Source of the DNA: Dehalococcoidales bacterium
Lineage (GTDB): Bacteria; Chloroflexota; Dehalococcoidia; Dehalococcoidales; Fen-1064
Assembly: GCA_028713395.1 (NCBI GenBank)
Contig: JAQTOJ010000151.1
Span: 1 to 5,254 of the forward strand
Direction: 5' to 3'
Length of the DNA: 5,254 bases
Below are positions 1-5,254 of this stretch, piece by piece. The notes below the pieces were generated by a model. The model did not search any database and was not told the DNA's origin. It saw nothing but the letters and a program-made list of their open reading frames with translations. A program made the translations under genes and the position numbers. The number at the start of each line of letters is the position of its first letter. The stretch's first letter is position 1.

Positions 1-1193
1 CCGACAATCGTTTCCCACAGAATTGCGCCGGTGGTGCGGTTGAAGGCGACCACGCGGCCGGATTTACCGCCGCCGATAACGATATCCTGTTGTTTTCCGT
101 TAATATTCGCTGACGTCAATATCGGCGAGCACTGGAAATCCAGATCGAACAGGTCATGCGGGGTGACCTGGGTGAACCAATTCAATTTTCCGGTGGTTCC
201 ATCCAGCGCCAGCATGGAGTTGGTATAAAGGTTGGGACCGGGACGGCTGCTGCCGTTGGGGAATTGCGCAGTGCCGGGCCAGGGGGCGGGATTGGCGATA
301 CCCCAGAAGGTTAACCCGCTGGTGGTATCTACAGCCGGGGGATACCAGGCGCCGCCGCCACTGTTGACATCTTTGTTGCCCCAAATATCCGCGGAATCAA
401 CGGTATTAAAGCTCCAGACGACCTTACCGGTCTGCTGATCCAGGGCATAAATAATACCACTGGAACCGCCGGAGTAAAAATCACCGGCGCTGCTGCCGGG
501 CACGGTTGAAGTCAAGACAAGTCCGGCGTAAAGTCCCGGTTGAATATCGGTGCCGGTGGTCGGCTGGGTGGAAATGGGGGTAGACCAGACTTCGGCGCCG
601 GTGGTCATATCCAACCCGGCTATGGTGAACGGATCGGAGCTGCCGAACACTTTACCATAACCCACGGCAATGCCGTTAGGCCCGATGTTGCTTTCGTTGT
701 AGAGCTTTTGCCATTTAACCTTACCGGTAGTCAGATCGAGGGCAAAAATGTTATTGCCCAGGTCCTGCACAAACACGGTATTACCCATAATAATCGGCAT
801 GGTGGAAGCCGAACCGAAAATACCCTGGCCGACCAGCGGGAAAGACCAGGCGACGCCCAGGTTGGCGACATTACCCGAGCTGATTCCCGAATCTTTAGTG
901 GCACGGGTGTTGCCGTAATCCTTGTTCGGCAGGGGCCAGTCCTTGGCATATTGCGTGATCTCCGGCGGTATATTCGTTGCCGGCGCCGTGACCGGAGTGG
1001 TGACGGTGGTGGTAGGAGTGGCCGTGACCGTAGCCGTTGTCGTAACGGTAGAAGTCACGGTTGAAGTGGCGGTGGTGGTGTTGGTGACGGTAGTAGTGGT
1101 CGTTTTGCCGGTACAAGCGCCTGAGACTACCATCACCGTCACGATGGTCAGCGCAAGCAGGACTTTGCTCAATTGTTTACCAGGGTTTTTCAT
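1..1193 (-). CDS. Predicted lipoprotein PQQ-type beta-propeller dehydrogenase (quinoprotein alcohol dehydrogenase-like), partial at the 3' end
   Basis: This open frame starts at ATG 1193 and runs off the left edge after 397 codons, so the C-terminus (perhaps 150-200 residues, judging from the family) is missing. Residues 1-26 are a basic then hydrophobic export signal ending VVSGAC. Cys27 is a candidate lipid-attachment site, although the Ser at -3 makes the lipobox atypical. Residues 31-70 are a Thr/Val/Ala linker. From about residue 86 the sequence matches quinoprotein alcohol dehydrogenases: WPLPNKDYGNTRAT, NLGVAWSF, and repeated beta-propeller blade motifs ALDLTTGKVKW (151), ALDQQTGKVVW (250) and ALDGTTGKLNW (329). 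Next come NPAPW (Asn301, which fits the calcium-ligand Asn) and TPHDLFDLD (Asp347, in the place of the catalytic Asp). The family oxidises alcohols outside the cytoplasmic membrane using PQQ and calcium. The vicinal Cys-Cys pair of classic methanol dehydrogenases is not seen where expected, and the substrate cannot be told. No PQQ or cytochrome genes are visible. It could also be a non-enzymatic propeller protein. Confidence 0.88.
   Translation of the reverse strand, partial: MKNPGKQLSKVLLALTIVTVMVVSGACTGKTTTTTVTNTTTATSTVTSTVTTTATVTATPTTTVTTPVTAPATNIPPEITQYAKDWPLPNKDYGNTRATKDSGISSGNVANLGVAWSFPLVGQGIFGSASTMPIIMGNTVFVQDLGNNIFALDLTTGKVKWQKLYNESNIGPNGIAVGYGKVFGSSDPFTIAGLDMTTGAEVWSTPISTQPTTGTDIQPGLYAGLVLTSTVPGSSAGDFYSGGSSGIIYALDQQTGKVVWSFNTVDSADIWGNKDVNSGGGAWYPPAVDTTSGLTFWGIANPAPWPGTAQFPNGSSRPGPNLYTNSMLALDGTTGKLNWFTQVTPHDLFDLDFQCSPILTSANINGKQQDIVIGGGKSGRVVAFNRTTGAILWETIV
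987..1103 (-). repeat. Low-complexity Thr-rich linker coding repeat
   Basis: This stretch encodes residues 31-69 of the propeller lipoprotein, almost entirely Thr with Val, Ala, Ser and two Pro. In DNA it is a run of degenerate ACC/ACG/ACT and GTC/GTG codons. On the plus strand it reads as an imperfect GTGGTGACGGT-like repeat. Such linkers usually act as a flexible spacer between a lipid anchor and an extracytoplasmic domain, and they are often O-glycosylated in other proteins; that role is inferred here. The repetitiveness also makes the stretch prone to length variation. Confidence 0.8.
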
Positions 1194-1197
1194 ACAT

Positions 1198-1204
1198 CCT
1201 CCCC
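1198..1204 (-). promoter_or_regulatory. Ribosome binding site of the propeller lipoprotein gene
   Basis: The minus strand reads GGGGAGG, followed by four bases (ATGT) and then ATG at 1193. This supports the 1193 start. An overlapping ATG four bases upstream (1197-1195) is in another frame and too close to the ribosome binding site. The start at 1193 is the one that gives a signal peptide. Confidence 0.75.
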
Positions 1205-1348
1205 TTTTTCCATTGTTCAAGAATAATTGTATTCAAATGGGCACATTATGATACTCATGCAATTATTCTAGGCGAATGAAAATGGAATAGTAATAACAAC
1301 CCGGACGGAAATCTTGCGTATTTATTACATTTAGAAACGGAGACTGAG

Positions 1349-1364
1349 AGATAAAAATTTATCT
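1349..1364. repeat. Short AT-rich palindrome
   Basis: AGATAAA and TTTATCT are perfect 7-base inverted arms separated by AA. It lies in the gap upstream of the lipoprotein gene, about 155 bases before its ATG. It is too AT-rich and lacks a T-tract, so it is not a good terminator; it could be a protein-binding site or chance. No function is assigned. Confidence 0.35.
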
Positions 1365-1456
1365 ATGGGTAAGGGGAAAACACCCTCAGGCGGCGAGTTT
1401 CACTGGTTCAGTAAGTATTTTCAGGCGGACGGAATATCTGCCGGTAACTACTTGAT

Positions 1457-2470
1457 TCAATCATCGTTTTCAGCCGCAGGTTTCAGGGTGACGGCTTTCC
1501 GGTCATAGTGAATGCAATCCAGAAATTCACGGTTCAGCGAAACCCGCTTCTCCGTCCCCGATTCTTTTTTATCGGTCGGCGCTTCCCAGGCACAGAATAC
1601 CTCCGGCGAAACATAGGAATTGAGGGCGATCGCGGGCGTATTGCCCAGTTCTCGACCGACTACCTTGCCCACTTCTCTACGGTATCTTTTGAATTGCGTC
1701 ACGTTAGCGGGCGCGGGTATGGACTTGATCTGTTTGAACGCGATCAAAGTGCCTATGTACGTCCTGAAGTCCTTTACAGTGAACGGCAAGCCGCGGGAAA
1801 TGGAACCAAGATATTGTCTTACCCGGTCATCGGTGGTATTAAATATTTTTTGATCAGTATCAGGGAAACAACGAGCAGACAGGTGTTGAGCTAGAAAACC
1901 ATCCCTCAATTCCTTATTAACGCGAATCCCTTTTTTCCCCGTGAAATCAAAATAAATACTATCGCCGCGAACCGTCACCTGAGAACACCGCAGCGTGGAA
2001 GCGCCAAAAGCCTTGACACCGGCTTTTGTTTCAGCATCGCTCCCGATGCGAAAACCGGTTTTCAGGATCAGATAGAGCACTTTGGCTTCTTCAGAATGCG
2101 GCAGATCTTTTTTCACCCTTCTCACCAATGCCGGATATGCCCGGCTGAATTCTCTAAGCCGGCGGAATTTCGCCGCCGCCGCCTCACCCATATGCGCGGC
2201 GGAATAAAGGTAGACCCGCCGCCCTTTGCTATCATATCCGATCGCCTGAAGGGGATTTTCCGGATCGGTCGTCAGCCAGAGGCCGGTCCAAGCCGGGGGT
2301 ACCCGTCCGCCGGAAGGAGTGAACAGGGGGTTGTTTTTTGCGGCCGTTTTGCGGCGGTGTTTCTCCCGCGGCGTCCGGGAAACTTCATAAGTAAATAATC
2401 CGCGTTTTTCAGGCGGATCATTTACCGCGGGAGATTTTTTTGCCCTTTCCGGTGGTTTTTCTATTTTCAT
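1457..2470 (-). CDS. DNA topoisomerase IB (poxvirus/bacterial type)
   Basis: The product is a complete 337-residue protein that relaxes supercoiled DNA by nicking one strand through a 3'-phosphotyrosine link, without ATP. A basic N-terminal segment is followed by VPPAWTGLWL (57-66) and QAIGYDSKGRRVYLY (75-89), both typical of the N-terminal DNA-binding part. The catalytic domain then shows FRIGS (Arg141), FGASTLR (155-161), FTGKKG (Lys179), KDFRT (Arg236), LGNTPA (Asn277) and SYVSP (nucleophile Tyr286). This is the full active-site pentad, with Asn in place of the vaccinia His, as known in bacterial members. The usual conserved segment just before PPAW is replaced by a Lys/Arg-rich stretch (33-50). 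About 50 residues follow the Tyr. The frame ends with TGA. An in-frame TAA just upstream leaves ATG 2470 as the first usual start codon, although no Shine-Dalgarno sequence precedes it. The gene stands alone, divergent from the nucleotidyltransferase. Confidence 0.93.
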   Translation of the reverse strand: MKIEKPPERAKKSPAVNDPPEKRGLFTYEVSRTPREKHRRKTAAKNNPLFTPSGGRVPPAWTGLWLTTDPENPLQAIGYDSKGRRVYLYSAAHMGEAAAAKFRRLREFSRAYPALVRRVKKDLPHSEEAKVLYLILKTGFRIGSDAETKAGVKAFGASTLRCSQVTVRGDSIYFDFTGKKGIRVNKELRDGFLAQHLSARCFPDTDQKIFNTTDDRVRQYLGSISRGLPFTVKDFRTYIGTLIAFKQIKSIPAPANVTQFKRYRREVGKVVGRELGNTPAIALNSYVSPEVFCAWEAPTDKKESGTEKRVSLNREFLDCIHYDRKAVTLKPAAENDD

Positions 2471-2499
2471 ACTTTTAATAAATGGCGGATTTATTTATA

Positions 2500-2505
2500 A
2501 TTATA
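2500..2505 (-). promoter_or_regulatory. Possible -10 element for topoisomerase IB
   Basis: The minus strand reads TATAAT at 2505-2500, about 29 bases before ATG 2470. This would give a short leader. No recognisable -35 hexamer lies at 15-18 bases upstream, and there is no extended -10 TG, so the call rests on the hexamer and its position only. Confidence 0.28.
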
Positions 2506-2549
2506 CCCGAACCACCAAATTTTACCCGCCCGAAACAGGGAAACTTTCA

Positions 2550-2575
2550 ATCCGGTAAATAAGAAATACCCGGAT
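2550..2575. repeat. Imperfect inverted repeat upstream of the nucleotidyltransferase promoter
   Basis: ATCCGGTA (2550-2557) and TACCCGGAT (2567-2575) are inverted arms that match except for one extra C in the right arm, with a 9-base spacer. The repeat ends seven bases before the TTGACA element and lies between two divergent genes. That position would suit a regulator site, but this is inference; it could be chance. Confidence 0.35.
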
Positions 2576-2581
2576 GCCCTA

Positions 2582-2609
2582 TTGACAATATAACAGACTA
2601 ATGTAGAAT
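2582..2609 (+). promoter_or_regulatory. Sigma-70 type promoter of the nucleotidyltransferase gene
   Basis: TTGACA (2582-2587), a perfect -35 consensus, is followed after 16 bases by TAGAAT (2604-2609), a five-of-six match to the -10 consensus. Transcription would begin near 2616, leaving a leader of about 27 bases before ATG 2643. The intact promoter argues that the gene is or recently was expressed despite the internal TAG. Confidence 0.72.
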
Positions 2610-2631
2610 TTCTATAGATACCAAACAGGTT

Positions 2632-2637
2632 GGGAGG
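2632..2637 (+). promoter_or_regulatory. Ribosome binding site of the nucleotidyltransferase gene
   Basis: GGGAGG is followed by five bases and then ATG 2643. It fixes the start upstream of the HxGH motif and shows that the natural translation start is 105 bases before the GTG that follows the internal TAG. Confidence 0.8.
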
Positions 2638-2747
2638 ATTTAATGAAAAAACAACCCGTCACCGTCGCCATCAGCGGCGCTTTTGATCCGATTCATGTGG
2701 GACATGTACGGTACATTCGTGATGCCGCCAAGCTGGGAGACAGATAG

Positions 2748-3188
2748 GTGGTCATTTTGAACAGCGATGAGTTTCTGGTGCATAAAAGAGGCTTCGTTTT
2801 CTGGCCTTTCCCGGAAAGGAAAGAGATCGTGGAGAGCATTAAAGGCGTGGACGAAGTGATTGCCGCCATGGATGAGGACCAGACGGTCAGGAAAACACTG
2901 GAGTACCTGAAACCGGATATTTTCGCGAAAGGCGGCAGCGGTTTATCCAAAGCCGCTATTCCGGAGGCGGAAACCTGCCATAAGATCGGTTGTAAACTGG
3001 TCACCAATGTCGGCGGCGGCATTGTTTGGCTGGAAGACGAACTGACATCAAGAGTCCGGTCGTTGAATATCGAACATGAAACAGGCATGAAAATTATGTG
3101 CCCTTATTGTGACGACCATCCCATGCTCCGTGAAAAATGTCTTTATTGCGGCGGCGCCGGCAAAATTGAGGTAGGGAAAACCCCTTAG
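2748..3188 (+). CDS. Uninterrupted downstream part of the nucleotidyltransferase (possible re-initiation product)
   Basis: GTG 2748 directly follows the TAG and opens 146 codons in the same frame. GGGAG at 2735-2739 lies eight bases before it, so ribosomes ending at the TAG could restart here. The product would keep the ERKE and PDIFAKGG part and the CxxC pairs but lose the HxGH motif, so it could not bind nucleotide in the usual way by itself. I regard it as the remnant of the longer gene rather than a gene in its own right. Confidence 0.35.
   Translation: MVILNSDEFLVHKRGFVFWPFPERKEIVESIKGVDEVIAAMDEDQTVRKTLEYLKPDIFAKGGSGLSKAAIPEAETCHKIGCKLVTNVGGGIVWLEDELTSRVRSLNIEHETGMKIMCPYCDDHPMLREKCLYCGGAGKIEVGKTP
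3099..3164 (+). other. CxxC-x9-CxxCGGAG zinc-knuckle-like segment
   Basis: This segment encodes residues 153-174 of the read-through nucleotidyltransferase: CPYC, nine residues, then CLYCGGAGK. Four cysteines in two CxxC pairs, with GGAG after the second, resemble one zinc module of DnaJ (CxxCxGxG). Metal binding is inferred from spacing. It is an extension beyond the usual nucleotidyltransferase fold. Confidence 0.6.
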
Positions 3189-3219
3189 TAGCCTGCGTCA
3201 GCCGCCGTCAGAGAAAAAT

Positions 3220-3252
3220 AAAAACGCCGGTGAAAATTTCACCGGCGTTTTT
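3220..3252. terminator. Bidirectional intrinsic terminator between convergent genes
   Basis: A perfect inverted repeat has arms of 16 bases around a single central A at 3236. The core is CGCCGGTGAAA paired with TTTCACCGGCG, flanked by A-runs on the left and T-runs on the right. Read in either direction it gives a GC-rich hairpin followed by a T-tract. It lies 31 bases after the nucleotidyltransferase stop and 35 bases beyond the glutamine synthetase stop, so it can serve both convergent transcripts. Confidence 0.92.
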
Positions 3253-3287
3253 TGTTTGATGAACCTCTATTTGTGAATGCGGCTTCA

Positions 3288-5254
3288 CTATACCGTAAAA
3301 AGCAGTTCGGCGTATGTAGGCATCGGCCAGTAACCAGCATCGAGTAACGCTTCTAAGGCGTCCGCATCTTTCCGCAATTCACCCATAGCTTTGAAAACCT
3401 GGTCCCGGTAAGCCACTGCCTGGGCTTTGGTATTACCGTGTAAACCGGCGGCGGATTCGGTCACTTTCTCCAGTTTCGCTAGCTTAGCCGCGAACGAGCC
3501 AGCCGCTTCACTGATACTACCAAACAAGCCTTTCTCCACCTCAACGTTCCCACCGATAGCCAGGATACTGCTGATCGAAGCGGCGAGGTCTGTCTTGTAG
3601 CTGATCACGGCCGGCTGGATCAACCGTTTGGACATTTCGATCATGGTCAACGCTTCAATGTTCACCGTCTTGATATAGATTTCGTAATTGATTTCACCAC
3701 GGGATTCCATTTCCACACGGGAAAGCACGCCGTGCCTGGACATCAACGCCAGGTTCTTTTCCTCATACATAGCGCCAATAGCATCTACGGTGGAACTGAT
3801 ATTCGGCAAGCCACGTTTTTTGGCTTCTTTAACCCAATCCTCAGAATAGTTGTTGCCGTTGAAAATGACGCGTTTGTGCTGCTTGATCACTTCCAGGATG
3901 ATGGCATCGATTTCCTTCTGGACATTTTTGGCCTTTTCCAGCCTGTCAGCGAACTGGCAGAGACTTTCAGCAACAATGGTATTCAAGACGAAGTTAGCTC
4001 CAGCAATGGATTGCATCGAGCCGACCATACGGAACTCGAATTTGTTGCCGGTGAAGGCAAATGGTGAAGTCCGGTTGCGATCGGCGGTATCCTTGAACCA
4101 CGAAGGCAGGGATTTCGTGCCCAGATGCATCGTGCCGCTAACCTTGCTCCGGGTGGCGCCGCCCGCTTCGATCTGGTTGAGGACATCCGTCAGTTGGTCG
4201 CCCAGGTAAATGGAGATGATGGCGGGCGGGGCTTCGTTCGCCCCCAAGCGGTGATCATTGCCGGGACTGGCGGCGGAAACACGCAAGAGATCGGCATAAT
4301 CATCCACGGCCTGGATAATCGCGCTCAGGAACAACAGGAATTGTTTGTTCTCATGCGGGGCTTTACCGGGATCCAAGAGGTTCTGCCCATCGCTGGTCGC
4401 CATCGACCAGTTATTGTGTTTGCCGGAGCCGTTGATGCCCGCGAACGGTTTTTCGTGGAGCAGGCAAACCAGCCCATGCCGCAAGGCCACTTTCTTCATT
4501 GTCTCCATGGTCAACTGGTTGTGGTCAGTGGCAATGTTGGTGGTCGTAAAAATAGGCGCCAGTTCGTGCTGGGCGGGGGCAACCTCGTTGTGCTTGGTCT
4601 TGGCGGAAACGCCTAACTTCCATAATTCGGTGTCCAGGTCAGCCATAAAGGCAGCAATTCTATCGTTGAGATGCCCGAAGTAATGGTCTTCCATTTCCTG
4701 ACCTTTGGGCGGTTTGGCGCCGAAAAGGGTGCGCCCGGTCAGAATCAAGTCCTCACGCTGGTCGAACAGTTTTTTATCGATGATAAAATATTCCTGTTCC
4801 GGCCCGACAGTAGTCACGACGCGTTTGGCGGTCTTGTTTCCCAATAGACGTAAAACACGGATAGCTTGCCGGTTCAGCGCGTCCATGGAACGCAGCAAGG
4901 GGGTTTTTTTATCCAGCGCCTCGCCGGTATAGGAAGCAAAGGCGGTGGGAATGTACAAGCTGCCATCCTTCACAAAAGCCGGAGAAGTATAATCCCACAC
5001 GGTATAACCGCGCGCCTCAAAGGTCGCCCGCAAGCCGCCGGAAGGGAATGAAGAGGCATCCGGTTCGCCTTTGATCAGTTCCTTACCGGAAAATTCCATC
5101 ATCACTCTGCCATCGGGGGTGGGTGAAATAAAGGAGTCATGCTTTTCCGCGGTAATACTGGTCATGGGCTGGAACCAGTGGGTGAAATGAGTAGCGCCTT
5201 TACTGATCGCCCAGTCTTTCATCACTGAAGCGACCACCTCCGCTACCTGCGGAT
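3288..5254 (-). CDS. glnN: Glutamine synthetase type III, partial (N-terminus beyond the right edge)
   Basis: The enzyme makes glutamine from glutamate, ammonia and ATP in the cytoplasm; type III enzymes are large dodecamers. 654 residues are visible, against roughly 700-730 for the family. The frame stays open to the right edge (PQVAE precedes GTG 5237), and homologs have further N-terminal sequence, so GTG 5237 is not the real start. Counting from that GTG, the order is KGATHFTHWFQP (13-24), TAEKHDSF (29-36), the type III signature FPSGGLRATFEARGYTVWD (64-82), GPEQEYF (145-151, metal-binding Glu), KHNEVAPAQHE (215-225), HEKPFAGINGSGKHNNWSM (261-279), PGNDHRLGANEAPP (325-338), DRNRTSPFAFTG (386-397) with KFEFRMVGS (399-407), and a C-terminal WPMPTYAELLF (637-647). 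All the active-site regions seen are intact. The stop is TAG, followed at once by in-frame TGA. Regulation cannot be judged because the promoter is outside the window. Confidence 0.97.
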   Translation of the reverse strand, partial: PQVAEVVASVMKDWAISKGATHFTHWFQPMTSITAEKHDSFISPTPDGRVMMEFSGKELIKGEPDASSFPSGGLRATFEARGYTVWDYTSPAFVKDGSLYIPTAFASYTGEALDKKTPLLRSMDALNRQAIRVLRLLGNKTAKRVVTTVGPEQEYFIIDKKLFDQREDLILTGRTLFGAKPPKGQEMEDHYFGHLNDRIAAFMADLDTELWKLGVSAKTKHNEVAPAQHELAPIFTTTNIATDHNQLTMETMKKVALRHGLVCLLHEKPFAGINGSGKHNNWSMATSDGQNLLDPGKAPHENKQFLLFLSAIIQAVDDYADLLRVSAASPGNDHRLGANEAPPAIISIYLGDQLTDVLNQIEAGGATRSKVSGTMHLGTKSLPSWFKDTADRNRTSPFAFTGNKFEFRMVGSMQSIAGANFVLNTIVAESLCQFADRLEKAKNVQKEIDAIILEVIKQHKRVIFNGNNYSEDWVKEAKKRGLPNISSTVDAIGAMYEEKNLALMSRHGVLSRVEMESRGEINYEIYIKTVNIEALTMIEMSKRLIQPAVISYKTDLAASISSILAIGGNVEVEKGLFGSISEAAGSFAAKLAKLEKVTESAAGLHGNTKAQAVAYRDQVFKAMGELRKDADALEALLDAGYWPMPTYAELLFTV

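Larger units (their letters stand above)
1194..1456. other. Intergenic region between topoisomerase IB and the propeller lipoprotein
   Basis: No convincing gene lies in this 263-base stretch. It must carry the 3' end of the topoisomerase transcript and, toward 1200-1300, the leader and promoter of the lipoprotein gene. On the minus strand there are AT-rich hexamers such as TAGAAT and CATAAT between about 1244 and 1275, but none has a clear -35 partner at normal spacing. An AT-rich palindrome lies at 1349-1364. The octamer TCAGGCGG occurs twice, near 1386 and 1422. I found no strong hairpin with a T-tract that would be a terminator for the topoisomerase gene. Confidence 0.6.
2643..3188 (+). 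pseudogene. HxGH nucleotidyltransferase (cytidylyltransferase-like) with cysteine-rich tail, interrupted by in-frame TAG at codon 35
   Basis: Read through the TAG at 2745-2747, the frame gives 181 codons. Family members transfer AMP or CMP from a nucleotide triphosphate to a phosphorylated small molecule, in the cytoplasm. Residues 10-22 contain ISGAFDPIHVGHV, the nucleotide-binding HxGH motif (His18, His21). The region after the TAG continues the same domain: VVILNSDEF (36-44), ERKEIVESIKGVDEV (58-72) and LKPDIFAKGG (89-98), resembling heptose-1-phosphate adenylyltransferase and glycerol-3-phosphate cytidylyltransferase relatives. The STT-like motif usual near the domain end is not seen after NVGGG (122-126). 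Residues 153-169 form CxxC-x9-CxxC followed by GGAG, like a DnaJ-type zinc knuckle. In relatives the TAG position is commonly hydrophobic (GDRLVV), so a TTG-to-TAG change would explain it. Two TAG codons in tandem end the frame. Substrate unknown. Pseudogene, sequencing error and recoding cannot be separated here; the promoter and ribosome binding site look intact. Confidence 0.8.

Noticed and set aside
540..1064. Plus-strand open frame of 174 codons
   Set aside because: It lies opposite the propeller lipoprotein, whose minus-strand frame has signal peptide, linker and family motifs. The Gly/Arg-rich translation is the shadow of the Thr-rich and propeller coding sequence.
987..1103. Tandem repeat or CRISPR-like array
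   Set aside because: The repeats are degenerate, have no spacers and are explained by Thr codons of the linker.
922..1251. Plus-strand frame with a long Val/Thr stretch resembling a membrane segment
   Set aside because: The Val-rich run is simply the reverse complement of the Thr-rich linker codons. There is no ribosome binding site or family match.
1366..1390. GGGT...ACCC hairpin as a terminator for topoisomerase IB
   Set aside because: The stem is only four or five base pairs with mismatches, and no T-tract follows on the minus strand.
2745..2747. Pyrrolysine codon
   Set aside because: The position is usually hydrophobic in relatives, the protein is not a methylamine methyltransferase, no pyl genes are in the window and other genes end in TAG. 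It is kept only as a remote alternative.
2693..3088. Minus-strand open frame of 131 codons, Ser/Thr-rich
   Set aside because: It is antisense to the nucleotidyltransferase, which has conserved motifs, promoter and ribosome binding site.
4125..4616. Plus-strand open frame of 163 codons
   Set aside because: It is antisense to the conserved glutamine synthetase core, and its translation shows no recognisable domain.
5235..5237. GTG as the true start of glutamine synthetase
   Set aside because: The frame remains open upstream to the edge with family-like sequence, and the visible length is short of the usual type III length.

Overview
The window looks like bacterial chromosome. All long frames have ordinary bacterial features, including GGGAGG-type ribosome binding sites, a TTGACA/TAGAAT promoter and a GC-rich hairpin terminator. 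A predicted lipoprotein quinoprotein with a Thr-rich linker, a poxvirus-like topoisomerase IB and a type III glutamine synthetase would suit an environmental bacterium. A Chloroflexota (Dehalococcoidia-like) host is my guess from the style of the lipoprotein linker; nothing in the window proves it.

Layout. Positions 1-1193 (minus) hold the N-terminal 397 residues of a PQQ-type beta-propeller dehydrogenase that runs off the left edge. Positions 1194-1456 are a non-coding gap. Positions 1457-2470 (minus) encode a complete DNA topoisomerase IB. Positions 2471-2642 are a divergent intergenic region with a good plus-strand promoter, an imperfect inverted repeat and a possible weak minus-strand promoter. 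Positions 2643-3188 (plus) encode an HxGH-type nucleotidyltransferase of the cytidylyltransferase-like superfamily. It carries a cysteine-rich C-terminal extension and an in-frame TAG at codon 35. A near-perfect bidirectional terminator at 3220-3252 separates it from the convergent type III glutamine synthetase gene (minus, 3288 to the right edge), whose N-terminus lies outside the window.

The genes do not form an evident pathway. They are three minus-strand genes of unrelated function (periplasmic oxidation, DNA supercoil relaxation, ammonium assimilation) and one plus-strand gene. The most notable point is the TAG inside the nucleotidyltransferase. The frame is well conserved on both sides of it, and a GTG codon with a Shine-Dalgarno-like sequence lies immediately after it. 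A recent nonsense mutation or a sequencing error is the simplest reading. Re-initiation or amber readthrough are less likely alternatives. I see no CRISPR array, tRNA, rRNA, insertion sequence or defence system.
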